This document shows, piece by piece, positions 1 through 11,000 of a stretch of 64,000 nt of DNA. Each line of letters starts with the position of its first letter. Positions within the stretch are counted from its first letter, which is position 1. The stretch is from Morinoia aosen (taxonomy: Eukaryota; Arthropoda; Malacostraca; Amphipoda; Talitridae): positions 27,274,183 through 27,338,182 of the forward strand of contig CM059560.1 of NCBI GenBank assembly GCA_030386875.1, in the 5' to 3' direction. A model generated the notes under the pieces. It was not told the origin of the DNA. It worked only from the letters and a program-made list of their open reading frames with translations, and did no database searches. The translations under genes and the position numbers were made by a program.

Positions 1-1854
1 TTTCCAGTGTATTAATCCATCAGATTCGAGTAGGAATGAATATGAATGAATATCGCGTGAATTCTTAGGTAATAAAAGCGTGTCTCATCTGACTTGTTGA
101 ACATTATTATACATTTTTGACGGGTCGTGTGCACTCAGCCTCAACTCTCGAGGGATTGATTTTTTATTCATTTCTTACGGTCTTTTTTTCATTTTGCCTT
201 CTTTCTTATTTCAAATAAAGGGGATGAACTAGTGATGTATAATGGCACCGATTTGATTAAGTACCAGTGTTGATTTTTAACGAGTTTTGTCATGGTTATT
301 TAGTTGCTCGTACGGGCGAGCCTAATTATGATAGATTATGTTAGGTCTTAATGGTGCCAAAAATGATTTTCTTGCGTGGCTTCAGGATGAGTGTTTCAAT
401 TCATACTAATGCTGTACCTGCGCGTTCTGTTTTGATGAGGGTAATCACTGGTCAATGAAGTTTTCGTTTCGGTTGTAAGTGGTGATATTTATATATCACG
501 TTCGGACTCTAGAAATTATTTACCTTTCAAATCCAATATTATTAATTTATTTTTTGTTAATAACTACTCATTTCATTTGCAAGTTGTGACCAATCTCGGA
601 TATATACTGAAAGTTCAATTCTTTTTGCTTGGTCTCAGCTTTCTGCAGACAGCGTTTTAACTCTTCAACAAATCCATCGCTGAGTTTGAGTAATATGCCT
701 GCATCAATGTAGTGTTCCCTCACGCAGAGAGGCTAAATACTGTTTTGTGTGAAAATACTGTTATCTAGTGTGATGTAATTGATGTATCCTACTTAGTACA
801 CAGTGTGGGCAATCATAACCGTTTTTCTCGACAGTATTCATGGTGCGTTATAATGTTCTCAGTGGTCACAATCCACTAAATAAATGAAGATTGTAGATTT
901 ATTAATCGGTATACGGTGCGGGTTTGGCCATCAAACCGTGTACCATACAAGGAACACGATGCGTTGCTATAAACGCAAGTAAAATAGCATATTTTGGTGC
1001 TTGCTCGCCTCATCACTGAGGCGCAACCGTGTGGCTCTAGCGCCAGACCTGCTTGATCTTATGAGATGCCGCTTTGCTAAATTTATATTCATGATCAGTC
1101 TTGTTACATATTTATTAGTGTCTTCTTTTGCTGTTTGTTCATGAAATTATTTTTTTATTGGTCGTTATTTAGCTTAGTAAATTTTCAAACGTAGTTCTAA
1201 TAGTAAGCTTAATTTTTTTGTCGTGAAGGTGTTGATATTCCCTCATATTTTGTTCACTTTGTCATTCCACAGAGGGAAAAATCGCTCACCTTTACTTGTT
1301 TACAATTCTCTTATCAATTTCTCGTTGGTCTAGGCTTTTTACTGGACTAGAAGCCTCATCAAGAAGTTACCTAATTATAAACTGTGAACTTGAAATAATT
1401 AAATTCGACCCAATTAAATATTTTAAATGGTATTTAGTAACTGTAAAGCGATCAACTGCGAAATGCTTGATGCTAATTCTGGAAAATGTATTCTGAGTTC
1501 TGCAAGAACTAAATAAAGTTTGAATCAAACTTCGTTTGTTTAATTTCATGTCTAGTATGTTCCAACAAGTCTGTCATGTCTTGTTCAACCAGCCTTGAAG
1601 TTTGAAACGAATAAAATTTTTCCGTGTATAGATCGCTTTGTGTGTTCCTGTTTCAAATTTTTGTAACATTGTAGTTTGAACACTTAACAATAAACGGCAT
1701 TGTTCCTAATGATTCTTACACTAAACATATTGCGTAACTCTTAATTAATTTAAATCCTTACTCGCAACTTCACGTAGCTCTAAATTTGACCCCTAGATTC
1801 AGAAGTTTTAGAAATGAGGAACGAGTGCGCCATTCATGTTTTACAAATACTCAG
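1..1854. other. Intronic sequence upstream of the first visible Lon exon
   Basis: No conserved coding exon, RNA gene or repeat copy is recognised here. By position it is an intron of the Lon gene, because the next exon starts inside the protease domain and earlier Lon exons must lie to the left of the window. The only structure seen is a run of hairpins at 908-1044, listed separately. Confidence 0.5.
908..1044. other. Cluster of four short hairpins
   Basis: Four inverted repeats follow each other within 137 bp: 908-944 (GGTATACGGT paired with ACCGTGTACC around GGTTTG/CAAACC), 961-976 (GCGTT/AACGC), 1006-1023 (CGCCTCA-TCAC-TGAGGCG, perfect) and 1031-1044 (TGGC/GCCA). They do not assemble into a tRNA cloverleaf that I can recognise. 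They could be a decayed mobile-element end or a structured intronic RNA. The function is unknown. Confidence 0.35.
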
Positions 1855-2075
1855 GTGGGTCTACCTTGTACATCGAGACGAGCATGCGCCCAATGGCCAA
1901 GCCTCAAGACAAAGAAGGTGCCGTGCAGGGCAGTCTTGAGACCACCGGACATCTGGGAGACGTCATGAAGGAGTCCGTTCGCATAGCCTATACTTTCGCC
2001 AAGAACTTCCAAGCCTCCATTGACCCTCAGAACAAAGCTCTCTTAGAAAATCACCTACACTTGCATGTTCCCGAG
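1855..2075 (+). CDS. LONP1: LONP1 exon, start of peptidase domain
   Basis: The acceptor is ...AATACTCAG|GTGGG and the donor is CCCGAG|GTATGT. The exon begins two bases into a Gly codon (upstream exon must end in G) and ends in phase 0 after HLHVPE. It encodes [13 protein letters not shown] through [15 protein letters not shown] to HLHVPE. Confidence 0.92.
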
Positions 2076-5000
2076 GTATGTAGACCATCTTCTTTTATAC
2101 TTTTGTGTTTATTCCGCATTTCGTTTAGGGTTTACAATAGTTTTTTTTGCTGGATTTTGTATCTAGCCCTTTTTTTCTTTGCTTAGGAGGCGTGGGAGTC
2201 TGTGTTCTTTTACGTTTTAATTCCCCTAAGAAGGAATACAACTATTGTATCTATGGGAATTAGCGCTCCCAGGGGGAAATGTGGGAGGACCCGAGGTGAG
2301 TTAGATAGGCCTTCTTTTTGTTGAAATAAAATATTTTTTGTTATATTGAGGACCACTTTTTTTCGGTAATTGCTGCTGTCTCGTTTTTCAACACCTACTA
2401 TTTTCTTCTTTGACTTTAATCTAGTTTCATGAACTTCTTTCTCAACTTACAGTTTCTATGCCCCTTCTCCATAGATTCCGCTTACCCTTTTCTCCATACT
2501 TAATGGTGCCTTCCTCCTTTCTCTCTGCAAAACGTTTTTTTGTAGTGGTTAGGGAGGCTTAAACTAACATGTAATCTACTCTTTGGTTTTAATTTTGAGG
2601 GCATTCAGGTTCTTTATTTATTTATTTATTTATTTATTTATTTTATTTCAATTATTTCATTTAAATATTTCTCGTACATTTATTTCATTTGAAAAACCTT
2701 GTGGAAGCAGTAGCTTCCCACCTCAGCTTCTCGCATCTTCTCATTGAGTGTTCTAGAGTGGTTTGTAAGTCAAGCAAGCTCACTCTAATTTCACGTAAGA
2801 GTCTTGTATGATAGTTATGTCGTGAGCTAACTCACAACTTTCGTCTTCAAGCCTACTTGCTTCGTGTAATGCTTGAGTTGGAAATATAATCATCGTGCTT
2901 TGACGTGAGTTCCACAAAATTTTCCAGTGTTTGCTTATTGCTCTAGTAGCCATATTAGGCCACGTAGTGTTTTATTTGGATTTGTAAATCTGCAACCTTT
3001 TTCGCTTTGAATTTTCTCTCGGACAATGGTACTGTACCCCCACCTCAGGGGGATACAACTATTGTATCTATGGAAATTAGCGTTCCCAGAGGAAAAATGT
3101 GAGGGCCCGAGCTGAAAGTTATGTAGGCCTTCTTTTTGTAGAAATAGAATGTTTTTTGTTACGTTAAGGACCACCTTTTTTCGGTTCACTACTGTCCTGT
3201 TTTTCAGCACCTCTGACTTTCTTTATCAACTTTTATCTTATTTCATGAACTTCTTTCTCAATTTACTGTTTCTATGCCCTTTCTGCACAGATTCCCCATT
3301 CTCTTAACTCCATACTAAATGGTGCCTTTCTTCTTACACTCTTAGATACGCTCTTTTTTGTAGCGGTTAGGGAGGCTTAAACTAACTTATAATCTTAATC
3401 TGGTACTGTCCCCATCCAGACTGCTACGTTAGTATTTGTGCGTGATGATTTCAGGTTACGTTCTCATTCGTCTCTTTAATTTAAATTTTTTCGTGTCTTA
3501 CTCTTGGGAAGTGGTACTTTTAGCTTGAGTGCGACAACAGTAGAGCGTTTATTACTGCCTACATTTCCATCTTCCATGCACGTGCAAAGGATGCTTGCCT
3601 GTGCGCCTGACCAGTCACGAGGAAAGACTCAAGGAATACCTTGGGTCATTCCTGGCCACATCAGTAAAGAAGGCATCTCTGAGAGAATCAACTTGTTGAT
3701 TTTTCTTCCTAGATTAAGGGTATCAAAGTCACCTCTAGGGGACTGAATGTTCAAAGGCAGTGTCCTCCGTTCCGCACACGCTCCATGAGCTTAGAAATTT
3801 TTTCATTTAGAAATTACCGCGCATTTATTTCATTTATTTCATTTTAATAAAAATAATTTATTTATTTTATTTCATTTATTTCATTTAAATATTTCTCGTA
3901 CATTTATTTCATTTGAAAAACCTTGTGGAAGCACTAGCTTCCCGTACCAGATTCATTAACTGTTTCTGGGGGTGACTAGACTTTGAACTCTCGATGCATA
4001 AGGGAATAAATATATTTTTTCGTTTCATTCACAAGTCTAGTTATATTCTTCAAACAACCCTGCCAGAAGGCTCGTATCAGAGGAGTGAAATTTAGCACGG
4101 CTGACACACTACTTGTACTCTTCAAACTACTCAAAAACCACCCTCACAAGGATCTCTCTCTCTCTCTCTTTGTAAAACACAGATTGGGATTAGAACTCGT
4201 TTTGTAAATTTAAACCATATGTTCAACGGTTCTTCATACTCCTCTCTTACGCTGCCTACAAAACTTATAATTGTTTCCATTACACCTCGATGTGTGTCAG
4301 GGCATGGCCACCGTGACAGACCTGCCTCCTGGACGGACGACGTTGTAGAAGAAGCGCATCTGCCGATCGGACGGACCTATTGTCGAGGCCGCTAGATCTA
4401 GTTGCGTTGTCGTTAACAGGTCACGCCCTCGTGTGTGACAGGTATGTAAGAGCTGGATTAGGATTATTATAGCGTCTAGGACCATCCTCCTAATTGTCCA
4501 TATTGATTTTGTATATATCTTTGTTTGAACGTATCCGCTATTCCATGTAGTAGTCGTATGTATTGTTTGTGCCCTTCAGGCTATGGTGGAGAAGGACGTA
4601 TCCTATGGGAATTCTCTCGCCTCTCTAAACCATTCTAAACCTATGGAAAGGAGCTACGTTGGGAGAGGTCTTCGCTTGTGACCTGGCCTCCCGACCTCTT
4701 GTTGGCTCTTCCCAGCCCTCCGGCTTCCCGCCTGGAGTTGGGCTTCGCCATAGTCTAGAGCCTAGTACGACCAGCGCCTGCCTCATCTCGAGCTGCGCCG
4801 AGATCGCGGAGGTGGCTTTGGGGCCCCGACGAGTACGGGGAACCTAAACCTCCAGGGCCTGGACTCTGTGCCCTGTTGTAGCGTTACCGTGTCTGTTGTA
4901 GCGTTACCGTGTCTGTTGTAGCGTTACCGTGTCTGTTGTAGCGTTACCGTGTCTGTTGGAGCGTTACCGTGTCAGCTGTGTAACCTAGGGTTAAGGATTA

Positions 5001-8000
5001 CATTAGGATCTAAGATTAGGATAGGTTAGGTGTTCGGCTACCTCGGCCACCTGTTCGTCCCCGAGTGGCCGTTTTAGAGTACTAATATACTTTAAGACTC
5101 GTGTTCAACCAACCTTTCCTTTTCCATCCGGGTATCCTTTCCTTGTGTTTCGGTGGTACTCGAGCCAATCTGTACCCTTCCGGGGTCTCGCTACCCGTGT
5201 CGCCGGGTGAGTGCCGGCCCCGAGTTCTTACGTGAGGGGGCGGGTGCCTTTGCAAGGCTAGGAGGCTGGACATCAGCCCCTTGGTACCTTCCGAACCCCT
5301 CACACTGGCGACCTTGCCAGTCTTTAAAAAGACAGTGGTGACTTTGCCAGTCTTCAAAAGACACGAGCAATCTTGCCTTCCTATATCTTTCCGTATATCT
5401 CTCTAATAACTTTTATAGTCCTGTCAATTCCAGCATGGTCATAACCCTGGTAACCTAACCAGCAGTGCCACGGCATTGACAACCTTGCTGGTTGACAATC
5501 TTGCTGGACAGTTATTTCTCATGTTTTTTCTCGTGTCCTACTGAAAATATTTTGTCATCTATTTTTGTTAATGCAAGATTTAGGATTAGAATCTAGAATT
5601 AAGGATATTAACGTGTATCTACAGTCCCAAGTACAACGTGACCTGGGACTAATCTCGCGAAAGCTGGCGGGCCCTCCATTTGTTACTTTCAACATTCCAT
5701 GTCTTATAATTTGAGGCCCCGCCAGGTAATAGGCCTCGCAAGGCAAAATTTTTCCCAGGAAACATTAAATCTCACATGAGAATACTTTGAGTGATAATAA
5801 GTGACATCTCGTCTTATAAATATGTCCGTCGCGGAATTAAAACAGGAAGCTATTAGCATAGGCTTGGAGGGAGCTGATGTAGCCAAATACGTTCAAGAGC
5901 AACAAGCATTAGCTAGGGAAGAGAGGGCGAAAATTAGAGAGCTTGAACGTGAAAAAGACAGAATCAACAGTGAGAAGGAAAAACGGGAACATGAAGTTAA
6001 TAGGGAAAGAGAAAAACGGGAACACGAAATCAAATTGATAGAACTCGGAGCTCAAAATCCTACTTTGCATACTTCAAGCGTAATCGATTGTCCAATAAAA
6101 CCTAAACTGCCTATGTTTAGAGATGGGGACGATATTTCAGCCTTCTTGGTTCACTTTGAACGAATAGCTGAGCTATTAAACATCGACGAAAGCCTTTGGC
6201 CTGTACATTTGGGAACTACCTTGAGCGGCAAAGCTGTAAAAGTATACGCTGCTTTGGATCATGACGTAACTTCTAACTATGCATTACTTAAAAAAGCATT
6301 ATTACTTGGCTTTAACAAAACTCCTGATATCTACAGATACGAATTCCGTTCAGCCAGAATAAAGGACGACGAGACGTACGAGCAATTTTCAACTCAACTG
6401 GGTCGGTCTCTAGATCTGTTCCTCGAATCTTGGTCAGTACCTAAAACGTATGAGGGGCTAAGGGAATTTGTTCTGCTAGACCAATTCATAGCATCTGTAC
6501 CAATGGATCTGAGGGTCTTTCTAAAGGAAAAGGGTATCATGTCATTTCGGGAAACTGTTAGAGTAGCAAATAACTGGGCGATGGCAAGACAGTCTCACAA
6601 AAGATTCAATAGACCAGAACCGGAGACTCGATATCAGACGCCTAATGTTGAATTGCAAAAGTCTGATGGGGCAAAATCCCCAAAAGTAAAGCTAAGTACA
6701 ATTGTACCCATGAGTAAACCTAGTAACTTTGTGAATAGCAAATGCTTCTCGTGCGGAGCATTAGGTCACCAAAGAAATCAATGCCCTAAGCATCAACCAT
6801 ACCGTCCCAAAACTAATAATATGCATAATGCCACCGTAGGATACGCTAGGGCACTAAACGAGATTTCAAATATTAAGAAATATTCGAATAATCTTACATG
6901 TTCAGGAAAAGTCAATGGACAGTCCGTGCAAACAATCTGGCGCGATACGGGATGTTCAACTATTATAGTGAAAGATTCCTTGCTACCCAATATAGACTCT
7001 GCCAAATGTAGGAAAATTATTGTGTGCGACTATCTGGAAAGACGTAACGAATGGCCGGTTGTCAGATGTCACATCGACTGCGACTTTTACCAGGGATGGA
7101 CGGACGTAATTAGAGCACCCATGGAATCATGTTGTGCCTTGATAGGAAATGTTCCGGGCGCTAGTTTGATGACTGACGAAATTAACATACCGAAGTTAAA
7201 TTCACAGGAGCGGGTCATGACTGTAAAAACCAGAACTACTGCGTCGGGAGACGAAATCAATCATATACACCCGTTAATTGTCCCTAAATTGCATGCACTG
7301 AACTTAAACCCAAAAGATTTTCAAAATCTTCAACGGACATGCCCGTCCTTAGCAGATATTCGCAATAAAGCAGCGCTTGGCGAGACTATCAAAACAAGAA
7401 GTGGTAATATTGTTAAATATCGCACCACCAAAGGCTTGCTCTATAGAGAGATTGTTCAATCTAAGAATATACAGTCAATAGGAAAATCCTCGTTGATTGT
7501 CCCAGCCGAATGTAGAAAAACCGTACTTTCATATGCGCATGAATCGTTAGTTGCTGGTCATTTTTCCCACAGGAAAACTGAACAGAGAATTCGAGAACTG
7601 TTTTTCTGGCCTAGCATGTCCACAGATATTAGACATTATTGCAGATCGTGTGATAAATGCCAACGGATGTGTTCAAAAGGTAGAGTTAAGAAAGTACCGC
7701 TAATGCAAATGCCTATCATTACTGAACCATTTTCACGTGTTGCTATCGATATCGTAGGCCCACTTTGCCCACAATCCTCAGAAGGCCATAAGTATATCTT
7801 GACATTAATTGATTATTCAACAGGATTTCCTGAGGCAGTACCGCTGCGTCGGACTGACTCCATTTCCGTTGCTGAGGCTCTCCTCCCAATTTTTGCGAGA
7901 GTAGGTGTCCCTAAAGAGATTTTGTCAGATTTGGGAACAAACTTCACTAGTGGCCTTATGCACGAATTTCAGAGGCTACTGGGAATAAAACCAATTTTCA

Positions 8001-11000
8001 CAACGCCTTATCATGCCATGAGTAATGGGCGCATCGAGAGATTGCATAGTACCCTTAAGTCATGCCTTAAAAAACTTTGTTCAGATAAACCGAAACAGTG
8101 GCACCGATATTTGATCCCAACTCTATTTGCGCTTCGCGAAATGCCGAGCGATAGAACAGGATTTTCCGCTTTTGAATTGTTGTACGGCAGACAAATGCGA
8201 GGACCAATGTCCATTTTACGAGAATTATGGGAAAATGAGAAACTTTCATGTAATGAACGCCCTATATTTGAATACGTGTTTGAGCTTAGGGATAAGTTGC
8301 AATTGTGTACGGAAATCGCTGCAAATAACGCAAACGAGAGTGCTATAGCATACAAAACCCATTTCGATCTTAAATCGCAGAAGCGAGAGTTCCAGCCGGG
8401 CGACGAAGTGTTAATATTACTGCCCGACAGTAACCATAAACTTCTTATGTCCTGGTCAGGTCCTTTCAAAGTATTAGAACGGAGAAATAGGGTAAATTAT
8501 CTAGTTCAACAGAACCGGACACCGAAGCTATTTCATGCAAACTTGTTGAAACTCTACATTTCCAGGAACATCGAGAAGAAAGTCGAAACGTGTGCTGTCG
8601 CAGTTATCGATGATTCCGCTATACCTTTAACTCCAACTGTTATTGATATTGGGGAGGGAAGTGAGTTTTTGAATATTCCTGTTCCTGGGGAAACGACTAG
8701 CACTGGTGTCGTAATTTCAGAATGTCTGTCAAATACTCAGCGGGAAATAATTAAACAAACGGTTTCACATTTTAATAACGTATTTTCAACTGTACCGGGG
8801 CTAACAAATGTAATAACCCATGATATAGAACTTGTCACGTCAGAGCCGTGCCGTGCAAAAGTTTACCCTGTACCAATTCACTTACAACCTCATTTCGATC
8901 GCGAAGTTGATAATTTGCTGAAGCAAGGGATAATTAGACCTTCAAAATCCGATTTTTCATCACCGGTTTGTATGGTGAAAAAGCCGGATGACTCATATCG
9001 CCTAACCATTGATTATAGAGGGGTCAATGCAATTACAAAATTTAGTGCCGAACCTCCAGTAAACATCGAACAAGAATGGCATAAGTTTGCACGAGCTAAA
9101 TATTTCTCGGAAATCGACCTCACTAAAGCGTATTATCAAATACCATTGAGTGAGCAAGCGATCCCGATTACGGCATTCCCAACGAGCAGGGGTCTTATGG
9201 AATTCGTGCGACTACCTTTTGGTCTTGTTACGGCATGTGCCACATTTGCAAAATTAATGAGAATTGTTCTTGCCGATTTGCCAAATGTATCTTTTTATTT
9301 CGACAATGTGTTTATCTATACGGAGACATTTAATGACCATGTTGCCGCGGTGAAATCCGTATTGGAGAGGTTAGCCCATTACAATTTAACTGCTAATCCA
9401 TCCAAATGTAAACTAGCTTCCAGAACTATGCGATTTCTGGGTTTCGACATCAAGGACGGGTGGGTAGCACCAGTCGTCGAGAAAATCAATTCGATTACGT
9501 CTACCGCACTACCGGACAGACGAAAAACCCTGCAATCCTTCATCGGCATGATCTCGTTTTACCGACGATTCATCCCGAACGCTGCCGAACTTCTTGCACC
9601 ATTGACGGACATGCTGAAGAAGGGCAAGCCAGACAAATTGAAATGGCAAAAGACGGCGTCTGAAAACTTTAATAGACTCAAACAAGCATTAGAACACCGG
9701 CCAATTCTCAAGATACCGGACGTTCGCAAAACATTTGTCCTACGGACGGACGCATCCCAGCACTCAGTTGGAGCTGTGCTGCTGCAATACCACGAAAACA
9801 TCCCACACCCGGTCGCCTACGCCAGCAGGAAGATGTCGCAGACAGAAAAAAACTACTCGACCATAGAAAGGGAATGTTTGGCCATTGTATTTGGTATGGA
9901 AAAATATAGACATTTTTTGTTGGGTCGCGAATTTTTGTTAGAAACAGATCACAAACCCCTTGTATCATTAAATGTAATGAAGAATAAAAATAGCCGACTA
10001 ATGCGCTGGGCACTAATATTGCAACAATTTCGTTTCACGACAGTGTACATCCCAGGCAAAGTGAATATAGGCCCAGATTTCTTGAGTAGGTATTGACACG
10101 ATCGCAGTTCGTCACGTAGCCACTGCCGAGGCGTGCGCTCTTTGACTGTGTCTGTATAGCGTACGATCTGGGGGGGGGCCGTGTCAGGGCATGGCCACCG
10201 TGACAGACCTGCCTCCTGGACGGACGACGTTGTAGAAGAAGCGCATCTGCCGATCGGACGGACCTATTGTCGAGGCCGCTAGATCTAGTTGCGTTGTCGT
10301 TAACAGGTCACGCCCTCGTGTGTGACAGGTATGTAAGAGCTGGATTAGGATTATTATAGCGTCTAGGACCATCCTCCTAATTGTCCATATTGATTTTGTA
10401 TATATCTTTGTTTGAACGTATCCGCTATTCCATGTAGTAGTCGTATGTATTGTTTGTGCCCTTCAGGCTATGGTGGAGAAGGACGTATCCTATGGGAATT
10501 CTCTCGCCTCTCTAAACCATTCTAAACCTATGGAAAGGAGCTACGTTGGGAGAGGTCTTCGCTTGTGACCTGGCCTCCCGACCTCTTGTTGGCTCTTCCC
10601 AGCCCTCCGGCTTCCCGCCTGGAGTTGGGCTTCGCCATAGTCTAGAGCCTAGTACGACCAGCGCCTGCCTCATCTCGAGCTGCGCCGAGATCGCGGAGGT
10701 GGCTTTGGGGCCCCGACGAGTACGGGGAACCTAAACCTCCAGGGCCTGGACTCTGTGCCCTGTTGTAGCGTTACCGTGTCTGTTGTAGCGTTACCGTGTC
10801 TGTTGTAGCGTTACCGTGTCTGTTGGAGCGTTACCGTGTCAGCTGTGTAACCTAGGGTTAAGGATTACATTAGGATCTAAGATTAGGATAGGTTAGGTGT
10901 TCGGCTACCTCGGCCACCTGTTCGTCCCCGAGTGGCCGTTTTAGAGTACTAATATACTTTAAGACTCGTGTTCAACCAACCTTTCCTTTTCCATCCGGGT

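Noticed and set aside
4155-4170. (CT)n run as a regulatory GAGA-type site
   Set aside because: Short simple repeat in an intron; no supporting context.
4297-4847. Short open frames repeated exactly at 10184-10734
   Set aside because: They are the same bases of the two LTRs, not genes.
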